A stretch of DNA of 64,000 nt from positions 248,001-312,000 of the forward strand of contig JAQUGO010000001.1 in the NCBI GenBank assembly GCA_028684065.1, in the 5' to 3' direction. Positions within the stretch are counted from its first letter, which is position 1. The number at the start of each line of letters is the position of its first letter. The translations under genes were made by a program, and so were the position numbers. The stretch comes from Sulfurospirillaceae bacterium (lineage in GTDB: Bacteria > Campylobacterota > Campylobacteria > Campylobacterales > Sulfurospirillaceae). The notes under the pieces are model-generated. The model made no database searches and was not told the DNA's origin. It saw nothing but the letters and a program-made list of their open reading frames with translations. This document shows, piece after piece, positions 36,359-43,587 of this stretch.

Positions 36359-37236
36359 TACATGTACCCCTCTTTCCTTAATGCTTCGAGTGTTCCACCA
36401 CCCTCTTTATCTTGTGCTCTGCCTGAGCGCTCTGCAATATCTTTAAACTTGCCACTGGTAAGTTCGGTGATAATTTCTGCAGGATTTTGAGCCTCTGAAT
36501 CCACCGGTGCGGTACAAGGAAAACAACCAAGGGAGCGATAACGTTTGCCACTACCATTGTTAAAATACAATGAGATAATAGGTATCTTCTCTTGTTCGAT
36601 ATATTCCCAAATATTAAGCTCTGTCCACTCTAAAAGAGGATGAATACGCACATGCGTTTGCGGTGCAAAGTCTGTTTTGTATTGATTCCACAATTCTGGT
36701 GGTTGCGTACTGGCATCCCATTCACTCTTCTCATCACGGGCTGAGAAAACCCGTTCTTTGGAACGACTTCCCTCTTCATCAGCACGCACACCTACGATAA
36801 CGCCTGTATACGCTTCACCATTTTTTTCTTCTTCCCATGTACCAAGATGTGGATTGTATTTACGTCGTGCCCATGTGCCATCAAGCGTATGTTTCAAAGC
36901 ATCGCTTTTAAGCTTTTTACAACAACTAAGTCTATCAAGCCCATCCACATAAGTTTCACCTCGTGCTAAGGCTTCTTTATTTTGCCCCACCACTAAGTTA
37001 AGATTCCACTCTTTAGCGATTTCATCGCGGTAACGAATCATCTCTGGGATTTTAAACGCCGTATCAATATGCACCAAAGGATAAGGAACATGTCCAAAAA
37101 AAGCTTTTCGTGTCAGCCACAATAAAACGGTGCTATCTTTTCCAATGCTCCAAAGCATCGCTAAATTGGGAAAGTTACGATACGCTTCTCGTAAAATATA
37201 CACACTTTGTGCTTCTAATTTTTCTAAATGATTCAT
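36358..37236 (-). CDS. cysD: Sulfate adenylyltransferase small subunit
   Basis: 292 residues, PP-ATPase family. Visible: [15 protein letters not shown] (the PP-loop), [29 protein letters not shown] and [17 protein letters not shown]. It makes APS with CysN. The gap of about 285 bases to the preceding cysH holds three tandem 92-bp repeats, the only long gap in the operon. Confidence 0.95.
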   Translation of the reverse strand: MNHLEKLEAQSVYILREAYRNFPNLAMLWSIGKDSTVLLWLTRKAFFGHVPYPLVHIDTAFKIPEMIRYRDEIAKEWNLNLVVGQNKEALARGETYVDGLDRLSCCKKLKSDALKHTLDGTWARRKYNPHLGTWEEEKNGEAYTGVIVGVRADEEGSRSKERVFSARDEKSEWDASTQPPELWNQYKTDFAPQTHVRIHPLLEWTELNIWEYIEQEKIPIISLYFNNGSGKRYRSLGCFPCTAPVDSEAQNPAEIITELTSGKFKDIAERSGRAQDKEGGGTLEALRKEGYM

Positions 37237-37251
37237 GATTGTGCCTCTCTA

Positions 37252-37527
37252 TTTCATTTCTATCACGCATCAAAAGCAAAGCTCTTGATACTACGCTAAC
37301 GCTAAGTTTGCCTCGGCGGCATGCCCACGCTTCGCTTTTACTTTTTCATTTCTATCACGCATCAAAAGCAAAGCTCTTGATACTACGCTAACGCTAAGTT
37401 TGCCTCGGCGGCATGCCCACGCTTCGCTTTTACTTTTTCATTTCTATCACGCATCAAAAGCAAAGCTCTTGATACTACGCTAACGCTAAGTTTGCCTCGG
37501 CGGCATGCCCACGCTTCGCTTTTACTT
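37252..37527. repeat. Three tandem copies of a 92-bp repeat between cysH and cysD
   Basis: Units at 37252-37343, 37344-37435 and 37436-37527, starting TTTCATTTCTATCACGCATC and ending CGCTTCGCTTTTACTT; they are practically identical and G+C richer than their surroundings. The period is not a multiple of 3, so the array is not coding. Each unit contains a long-range inverted repeat, AAAAGCAAAGC and GCTTCGCTTTT with one mismatch, about 45 bases apart, and can fold. It overlaps the 3' end of cysH by a few bases. Confidence 0.9.
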
Positions 37528-38208
37528 TACATGTAAACCGCACTCTTTGTGCTCTGGATTTTCCCACCACCAACGACCCGCTCTGATATCTTCACCCTCC
37601 GCTATTGCTCTGGTACAACACGAACAGCCTATGCTTTGAAAGCCTTTGGCGTACAAAGCATTTTGGGGAATATGATGCTCTTGCATGTAATGCACCACAT
37701 CTGCATCACTAAAAAAAGCTAAAGGGTTGAACTTTTGCATCTGATGAACCGCATCAAACTCTTGCATCACCGTTTCGCTTCGCGTGATTGATTGCGCTGC
37801 TCGAATACCGCTAATCCAGCCATCTTTGCCTTTGAGTGCTTCCTTTAGCGGTAAAAGTTTACGTACATGACAACACTCTTTACGCAAAGAACTATCATCA
37901 AAGATTCCCCGCTCCCCTACTTTCGTTTCCAATGCCCTTATCGCATCACTATTGGCACTAAAGGAGTGAATAGTTAGATCAAAAAAAGCTTCTATCTCTT
38001 TTTGGTACACTAATGATTGCTCAAAAAGCTTGTAGGTATCTAGCGTAAAAACACTCACATGAATACCCGCTTGTTGCGCCAATGAAAGAGCGATAGCATC
38101 TTCATTTTGATGGCTGAATGCTACGCTTACATGTAAGCCTTTTTCTTTTACATATAAACGTAATACTTCAAGTGCTTCAGAGACTTTTTCATCATAGCCT
38201 TTACTCAT
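37522..38208 (-). CDS. cysH: APS-type phosphoadenylyl/adenylylsulfate reductase
   Basis: About 228 residues from ATG 38208 (MSKGYDEKV), which overlaps the stop of the DUF2061 gene in ATGA; a longer frame is less likely. The iron-sulfur pattern of APS reductases is visible: KECCHVRK and, further on, GCSCCTRAI. These cysteines distinguish APS reductases from PAPS reductases that lack the cluster. FALDTYKLFE-like motifs (FTLDTYKLFE) are the nucleotide region. It reduces APS to sulfite and AMP, so no APS kinase is needed. A TTTACATGTAAA palindrome contains the stop codon. Confidence 0.92.
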   Translation of the reverse strand: MSKGYDEKVSEALEVLRLYVKEKGLHVSVAFSHQNEDAIALSLAQQAGIHVSVFTLDTYKLFEQSLVYQKEIEAFFDLTIHSFSANSDAIRALETKVGERGIFDDSSLRKECCHVRKLLPLKEALKGKDGWISGIRAAQSITRSETVMQEFDAVHQMQKFNPLAFFSDADVVHYMQEHHIPQNALYAKGFQSIGCSCCTRAIAEGEDIRAGRWWWENPEHKECGLHVK

Positions 38209-38432
38209 ATCTGATACTCCGGTTCGATTTTTTTTCTTCCGTACTCTATCTTGTTCCATGCACGCTCATGAAAATAGTACAGAGCCGTCTTTGTGACCAA
38301 TTCAAAAGCACCAATGGAAACAGCCGCAAGTGGATTTCCGGTCACGATATAACTGATGATAATCGTATCGACAGTTCCTGTTGCACGCCACGAAAGTGCT
38401 TTAAGAATGCTTCGTTTTTTTTGTTCAATCAT
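38205..38432 (-). CDS. DUF2061 small membrane protein
   Basis: 75 residues. SILKALSWRATGTVDTIIISYIVTGN and the helix with TKTALYYFHERAWNKI are the DUF2061 signature, with two hydrophobic segments. Genes of this family are often first in sulfate-assimilation operons next to cysH, but the function is unknown. It overlaps cysH by 4 bases and starts the operon; its promoter is about 25 bases upstream. Confidence 0.85.
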   Translation of the reverse strand: MIEQKKRSILKALSWRATGTVDTIIISYIVTGNPLAAVSIGAFELVTKTALYYFHERAWNKIEYGRKKIEPEYQI

Positions 38433-38456
38433 GGTGTTTCCTACAAAATTTTCAGA

Positions 38457-38485
38457 ATCATAGCTGTTTTACCCATCTTTGTCAA
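38457..38485 (-). promoter_or_regulatory. Strong sigma-70-type promoter of the sulfur operon
   Basis: On the minus strand TTGACA (38480-38485), 17 bases, TATGAT (38457-38462). This near-consensus promoter sits 25 bases before the DUF2061 start and reads towards cysH. No regulator-binding repeat is evident next to it. Confidence 0.8.
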
Positions 38486-38604
38486 GTTTGTTGATTGATT
38501 TACTAAACATTAAAGAAGCTTACTTTATTTTTTTTTCTCATTGTTTTATTTGATTAAAAAATAATCCTTTTGTCACATTTTTAACACCTATTTTTTGTGC
38601 ATTT

Positions 38605-38614
38605 GTGCTAAAAT
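38605..38614 (+). promoter_or_regulatory. Extended -10 promoter of the ATP-grasp operon
   Basis: TGC then TAAAAT (38606-38614), 37 bases before the ATG at 38651; TTTGTCACA about 35 bases further upstream is a weak -35 candidate. Confidence 0.5.
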
Positions 38615-38650
38615 TAGTTCCAAACTACGAAGGGTACAGGTTACAGTCAC

Positions 38651-40024
38651 ATGGTAGAATCACAAAGCCCCCTATACGATGAATTTAAGACCATCTTAAA
38701 TACTATCGATCCTGACCGCGTTAAAGAGCTCTTATCGTATATGCGCACCGAAGCCATTAACTTTAATCTCTTTAAAAATGGCTCTTTTATAGAGCGAAAA
38801 TTTCCTTTTGATATTATTCCTCGTATTGTTTCTGCGAGTGAATTTGATTATTTGGATAAAGGCATTCAACAGCGTATTCACGCCTTGAATCTTTTTTTAG
38901 AAGATATCTATAGTGAGCAAAAGATATTAAAAGATGGCATTATCCCTTCCGATTTTGTATTTGCTTCAAAAGCATTTTTGCCTGAATTTATGAATACACC
39001 TGTTTCAAAGAACATTCGTGTTCATATCAGTGGTATTGATCTTGTTAAAAATAGTGTGGGCGATGGATGGGTTGTTTTAGAAGATAATTTACGTGTCCCA
39101 AGTGGTGTCAGCTATCCTCTTTCGATTCGCAAACTTACCCGTAAAGTCTTTCCTGAATTTTTTGAAAAATTACCGATACAAAAAGTTTATGATTATCCTC
39201 AAATTCTTAAAAAAACAATGGATTATGTTAACACTGGTGGTATCAATGTTGTCTTAACACCAGGTCGTTATAACTCTGCATTTTACGAGCACTCTTACCT
39301 TGCTAAAGAAAGTGGTGCAGTCTTTGCCACAGGCGAGGATTTGTTTGTTGAAAATGATATCCTTTACTTCAAAACTTTTAATGGTAAACGTTCTCGTGTT
39401 GGCGCTGTGTATCGCCGAATGGATGATGATGCACTTGATCCTAAGTTTTTTCATGCTGAATCATTGATTGGCGTACCCAATATCACGCAAGTCTACCGAG
39501 CAGGCAATATTGGCTTGATGAATAGCATTGGAAATGGCATCGCCGATGATAAGGGTATTTATTATTTTGTTCCTCAAATGATTCGTTACTATATGGGTGA
39601 AGAGCCGATTTTACAAAATGCCCCAACGTATTTGGCCTTTTTTGAGAAAGATCGCCAGTACATTATCCAAAATCTTCGTACATTGGTTATTAAAGATGTC
39701 GCAGAAGCAGGTGGCTATGGGGTTGTCTTTGGTTCACAACTTTCTAAAAGTGAGCGTGAACATATGAAAGAGGCTATTTTAAAAGAACCAAGACGTTTTA
39801 TCGCACAAGAAGTTATCGAATTTTATGATATTGAATGCCGTAATGATTTAGGACAACTCATACCTCATAAAGCTGACCTTCGCATGTACTCTTTATATGG
39901 TGAAGAGATCGTCGTTTGGCCAGGAGGGTTAACACGTTATGCTATGGACCCTAAAAGCTACATCGTCAACTCCAGCCAAGGTGGCGGATTTAAAGACACT
40001 TGGATTTTAAAGGAGAGCAAATGA
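38651..40024 (+). CDS. Circularly permuted ATP-grasp type 2 protein (DUF404/DUF407)
   Basis: 457 residues, matching the N-terminal part of the 829-residue protein on the other arm. Seen are the LSIRKLTRKVFPEF region, TPGRYNSAFYEHSYLAKE, the GNGIADDKGIYYFVP loop, and YGVVFGSQLS, with acidic metal ligands near EFYDIECRNDLG. ATP-grasp ligases join a carboxylate to an amine through an acyl phosphate. This class is predicted, mainly from genome context, to make small peptides or tag proteins. No substrate is known. Overlaps the next gene in ATGA. Confidence 0.83.
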   Translation: MVESQSPLYDEFKTILNTIDPDRVKELLSYMRTEAINFNLFKNGSFIERKFPFDIIPRIVSASEFDYLDKGIQQRIHALNLFLEDIYSEQKILKDGIIPSDFVFASKAFLPEFMNTPVSKNIRVHISGIDLVKNSVGDGWVVLEDNLRVPSGVSYPLSIRKLTRKVFPEFFEKLPIQKVYDYPQILKKTMDYVNTGGINVVLTPGRYNSAFYEHSYLAKESGAVFATGEDLFVENDILYFKTFNGKRSRVGAVYRRMDDDALDPKFFHAESLIGVPNITQVYRAGNIGLMNSIGNGIADDKGIYYFVPQMIRYYMGEEPILQNAPTYLAFFEKDRQYIIQNLRTLVIKDVAEAGGYGVVFGSQLSKSEREHMKEAILKEPRRFIAQEVIEFYDIECRNDLGQLIPHKADLRMYSLYGEEIVVWPGGLTRYAMDPKSYIVNSSQGGGFKDTWILKESK

Positions 40025-40680
40025 TTCTTATTTCACCACAAACAGCTGAGCACCTTTTTTGGATAGGACGCTATATCCAACGTGCTGAGAGCATGTCACG
40101 TTTAGTCATTGATATCTTTGATAAAATTATTGATCATAACCCTCAAGAGAGTCATAATTTTTATGCGAAACTTGGCCTGACTCTTGATTATCAAAACAAT
40201 CAAGAGTTTCTTCGTCAAGCTACTTTTGATCTTGAGTTTGTCAGCCTTCTAAGCATCGTCAATAATGCACGTGAAAATGCCGTATTAGCCCGTGCATCGC
40301 TTCCAAACAGAATGTTTAGCCGAATCAATGGTCTTTATCTTCGTTATCAAATTGCTAAAGATGAACCTAAAACATCTATCTTTTGGTTGGAGTCAACCTT
40401 ACAAGAGTTGGATGCTATTTGGGGAAATTTGGAATTAAATATTGCACACATGCATGAAAAAGACTTAATTCAATTAGGACGTATTATCGAGAAAATGGAT
40501 CTTAATATTCGTCTTTTTGACAGCCTAGAAGCAACAGCATTGGATGTTGCCAGACTCAATAATTTACTTGCAAAATTAGGTCAATATAACGCCAAAGTTT
40601 CATTACATTCAAGCGACCCACTCAAAACCTTACATACTATCAATTCTGTGTATAAAACAATGGTTGAGGTCCATGAATGA
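40021..40680 (+). CDS. Alpha-E domain protein (DUF403)
   Basis: 219 residues from ATG 40021 (MILISPQTAEHLFWIG); the alternative start upstream lies inside the ATP-grasp gene. All-helical, with the family marks AEHLFWIGRYIQRAESMSRL and NARENAVLARASL. Alpha-E proteins always travel with CP ATP-grasp proteins and are thought to be their partners. A homologous domain is fused to the C-terminus of the 829-residue protein. The stop overlaps the next gene by 4 bases. Confidence 0.83.
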   Translation: MILISPQTAEHLFWIGRYIQRAESMSRLVIDIFDKIIDHNPQESHNFYAKLGLTLDYQNNQEFLRQATFDLEFVSLLSIVNNARENAVLARASLPNRMFSRINGLYLRYQIAKDEPKTSIFWLESTLQELDAIWGNLELNIAHMHEKDLIQLGRIIEKMDLNIRLFDSLEATALDVARLNNLLAKLGQYNAKVSLHSSDPLKTLHTINSVYKTMVEVHE

Positions 40681-41627
40681 TAGAAGAGTTTTTTAACGTT
40701 AAATTACCAGTTGATGAGCACCTCATCTTAAAACGTAACCGATTTTTAACGCCTTTACAAGAACTCAATGGTAAGCGTATTAGTATTATCACCGGTATAC
40801 ACGGTGATGAAATAGAAGGGCAATATGTCTGCTATTTACTCGCAAAATGGCTGAATGAAAACCCTGATAAAATAAAAGGCATCATAGACATCTACCCTTC
40901 TATGAATCCTATGGGCATTGATAGCATCACGAGAGGATTCCCTTTTTACAATGTAGATATCAATCGTACTTTTCCAGGTAAAACATCTGAATTTTTACCA
41001 GGGCAAGTAGCTAATGCTATTGTAGAAGCTATTAAGGGAAGCGATTATGCGATTGACATTCATTCAAGTAATATCTTCTTACGTGAACTGCCTCAAGTGC
41101 GTATCAGTAAATCCAATGCCAAAGAGCTTGTCCCTTTAGCGCAGAAAATGGGGATTGATTTTATCTGGGTCCATGATGCTGTGACAGTCTTAGAATCGAC
41201 TTTTTCACACACGATGAATACACTAGGAACAAAAACTCTTGTTGTTGAAATGGGTGTTGGCATGCGCATTACTAAAGAATATGGTGAAAATCTCACCGAA
41301 GGTATTTTAAATCTAATGGCACAACTCGACATTATAGATCGCCCTTTGTCTTTAAGCAAGCCCTCTTTTGTTTCAACCATTAATGCTGAAGTACATTTTA
41401 TCAACTCCCCCTGTTCAGGTGTTTTTATACCTACTCTTGAGCATAATGTTACAGTGGCACAAGGAGAAAAATTAGGAGATATTATCGACCCTCTTTTAGG
41501 TGAAATTAAAGCAACACTTTTAAGCCCATGTGATGGACTCCTTTTTACCATTAGAGAATATCCTGTTGTTTATGAAGGTTCTTTAATCGCTCGTATTTTA
41601 GAAGATACCAAAGAGGAAAAAGCATGA
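40677..41627 (+). CDS. Succinylglutamate desuccinylase/aspartoacylase-like zinc hydrolase
   Basis: 316 residues, M14-related AstE/AspA. The zinc site is intact: GIHGDEIEG (His and Glu of HxxE) and DIHSSNIFL (His). The catalytic Glu region reads TLVVEMGVGMRI. The C-terminal half, from about residue 235, is a beta-rich domain common in AstE/AspA-like proteins. It removes acyl groups from amines or cleaves a peptide, so may undo or trim what the ligase makes. Overlaps the next gene by 4 bases. Confidence 0.82.
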   Translation: MIEEFFNVKLPVDEHLILKRNRFLTPLQELNGKRISIITGIHGDEIEGQYVCYLLAKWLNENPDKIKGIIDIYPSMNPMGIDSITRGFPFYNVDINRTFPGKTSEFLPGQVANAIVEAIKGSDYAIDIHSSNIFLRELPQVRISKSNAKELVPLAQKMGIDFIWVHDAVTVLESTFSHTMNTLGTKTLVVEMGVGMRITKEYGENLTEGILNLMAQLDIIDRPLSLSKPSFVSTINAEVHFINSPCSGVFIPTLEHNVTVAQGEKLGDIIDPLLGEIKATLLSPCDGLLFTIREYPVVYEGSLIARILEDTKEEKA

Positions 41628-42574
41628 GAGAAGAGATTTTATTTGAAATTACCTCGCTAAGCCGTGAACCTATGCGCGTCAAAGCCTTTAAATTTGGCAA
41701 AAAAGATGCAACACCAAGTTGTGTTATTGTAGGGCCAATGACAGGAGATGCGATAGATCAGCTTTGGATAGCCTCTCGAATGGTTCGCTTTTTACGCCAA
41801 AAAGAGCTCGAAAATCCTTCCTTTATTCTTGGTGAAATCGTTGTTGTTCCTACGGCTAATACCTATTCATTCAATATGGGAAAGTCATTTTGGCCTTTGG
41901 ATAACACCGATATTGATGTCATGTTCCCAGGCTATGAAAAAGGTGAGACAACACAACGTATTGCAGCAAGACTTTTTGAAAAAACCAATAATTTTGACTT
42001 CGCTATTTTGCTCGAAGCGAGAAAAGATCACGCTGAATGCAAACCCTATGTCAGCCTTTTAGCCAATGGCGCTGAAGATGTGGATGATGCCCGTGCTTTT
42101 GGTTTAGATTTTATTCATATCAAAGATGAAAGCCCTATTGATACAGTTTCTATCAATTATAACTGGAAAATATGGAATGCAAAATCTTTTTCGATTATTT
42201 CAGGGAAAAAAGGCGAATTACGGAAGAATGACGCCAACAAAGTATTTGATGCCATAGTTCGATTTCTCTCAAAGCATAAAATCATCGACTTTCCTATCTT
42301 TGAAGGCTCTATTGGAAATGTTGTTACGTATGACAATATCGAAATTATCAAATCTTCTGCAGCAGGACTTTTTGATACTTTAGTGCATGTTGGGGATCGG
42401 GTGGTACATGGACAACCATTGGCAAGAATTTATAACACGCTTGATGGAACCCTTATGCAGACTATTATCGCACCTTTTGAGGGCATTATCTCGTGTGCCT
42501 ATGATTACCCACTCATTTTTCAAAATGCTATTGCATTTCGGATTATCAGACTTGAAGATACACAGTTACCGTAA
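41624..42574 (+). CDS. Degenerate AstE/AspA-like paralogue, probable pseudoenzyme
   Basis: 316 residues, the same length and layout as the gene before it and probably a tandem duplicate. Where that one has GIHGDEIEG, this one has GPMTGDAIDQ; where it has DIHSS, this one has ILLEARKDHA; where it has VEMGVGM, this one has ISGKKGE. So the visible zinc-binding HxxE and second His are lost. The C-terminal domain (IEIIKSSAAGLFDTLVHVGD) is kept. It may form a heterodimer with the intact partner. Confidence 0.75.
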   Translation: MREEILFEITSLSREPMRVKAFKFGKKDATPSCVIVGPMTGDAIDQLWIASRMVRFLRQKELENPSFILGEIVVVPTANTYSFNMGKSFWPLDNTDIDVMFPGYEKGETTQRIAARLFEKTNNFDFAILLEARKDHAECKPYVSLLANGAEDVDDARAFGLDFIHIKDESPIDTVSINYNWKIWNAKSFSIISGKKGELRKNDANKVFDAIVRFLSKHKIIDFPIFEGSIGNVVTYDNIEIIKSSAAGLFDTLVHVGDRVVHGQPLARIYNTLDGTLMQTIIAPFEGIISCAYDYPLIFQNAIAFRIIRLEDTQLP

Positions 42575-42588
42575 AAAAATATTATGAA

Positions 42589-42618
42589 CCGCGCACAAAA
42601 AGCACTGAAGATGCGCGG
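42589..42618. terminator. Stem-loop after the plus-strand operon
   Basis: CCGCGCA, 16 bases, TGCGCGG: seven perfect GC-rich pairs just after the stop at 42574. Unusually GC-rich for this region; no T run follows directly. Confidence 0.5.
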
Positions 42619-42645
42619 GCACTCTACCGAAAAGAACTTAGCATG

Positions 42646-42670
42646 AGCGTAATTTTTAGATCTTTACGCT
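42646..42670. terminator. Second stem-loop between the convergent operons
   Basis: AGCGTAA, 11 bases including TTTTT, TTACGCT. It lies 10 bases before the stop of the minus-strand transglutaminase (42680), placed to end that transcript. Confidence 0.5.
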
Positions 42671-42679
42671 AAAAGCATA

Positions 42680-43585
42680 TTACGAATAAAATATAGAATC
42701 CTCTCGTCGCACATCCACCATAATAGATAAATCACTTTTACCACTACTGAAAACAACCCCTTTTAGAGGTGAAATATCATTATAATCTCGTCCTGAGCCT
42801 AAAAGGATATGTTGTGATGTAGGTATAACATTATTTGTTGGATCAAGGCCAATCCAGCCAGCATTTGGGATATACAGTGCGAACCATGCATGTGAAGCAT
42901 CAACGCCAAAAAGCTTTTTTTCACCCTCTTTTGGTATCGTTTCAATATATCCACTCATATAACGAGCGGGTAATCCAATCGAACGAAGAGCCGCTATAGC
43001 AAATTGTGTAAAATCTTGGCAGACTCCTTGTTTGGCATCAAAAATATCTTCAATGGGTGTCATTACATCGCTAAAGCCTGAAACAAATTTAAAATCTGCA
43101 TAGATTCTGTTCATAAATTCATACGCTGCTTCAAACAAATCTCTATAAGGAGAAAATGACTCCAAAGCATACTCTTGAATTCGCTTTGATGCTTTAGGAA
43201 TAAATTCAGACTCTGGCATAAAAAGTTTGACAGACGTATCGTTGCAAGCAAAACCTGATAATATTTCTTGAGCATGAGCATACGTCACACTTTTTGAGCG
43301 AACATCAGCAATATGTGTTGCTAAACGATCAGGAAATATTTCAACTTTTGAATGACCTGTAAGTGCTAGTGATTTGTGGGCTTCACGGATGAGTATATGG
43401 CTGTTATAATTGCCAAAAATATCGACAAAATCACTTTGTTCATATACCGTAGGTTCTGTTTGCATCGAAAAGCTTAAAAGCTTTTGAAAACGTGTATTTT
43501 TGGGTTTGAGCCGCGCAATATTATGACTAAAAGTTACGATACTTTCGTAGTCAAATTCAGTTTTGTGATAAATGGTATAAATCAT
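42680..43585 (-). CDS. Transglutaminase-like cysteine peptidase with bact-transglu N-domain
   Basis: 301 residues. The N-terminal third is the beta-rich bacterial transglutaminase-N domain (MIYTIYHKTEFDYES). The catalytic triad is present: Cys189 (GVCQDFTQF), His232 (ASHAWFALY) and Asp248 (GLDPTNN). In this setting it may cleave or transfer peptide bonds made by the ATP-grasp ligase. It is the last gene of the minus arm, 2 bases after the fused protein. Confidence 0.87.
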   Translation of the reverse strand: MIYTIYHKTEFDYESIVTFSHNIARLKPKNTRFQKLLSFSMQTEPTVYEQSDFVDIFGNYNSHILIREAHKSLALTGHSKVEIFPDRLATHIADVRSKSVTYAHAQEILSGFACNDTSVKLFMPESEFIPKASKRIQEYALESFSPYRDLFEAAYEFMNRIYADFKFVSGFSDVMTPIEDIFDAKQGVCQDFTQFAIAALRSIGLPARYMSGYIETIPKEGEKKLFGVDASHAWFALYIPNAGWIGLDPTNNVIPTSQHILLGSGRDYNDISPLKGVVFSSGKSDLSIMVDVRREDSIFYS

Positions 43586-43587
43586 CG

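Noticed and set aside
37252-37527. CRISPR array
   Set aside because: Three 92-bp units with no spacers; not a CRISPR repeat-spacer pattern and no cas genes near.
41093-41551. 152-codon minus-strand frame opposite the AstE-like gene
   Set aside because: Antisense shadow; the coding frame has intact zinc motifs.
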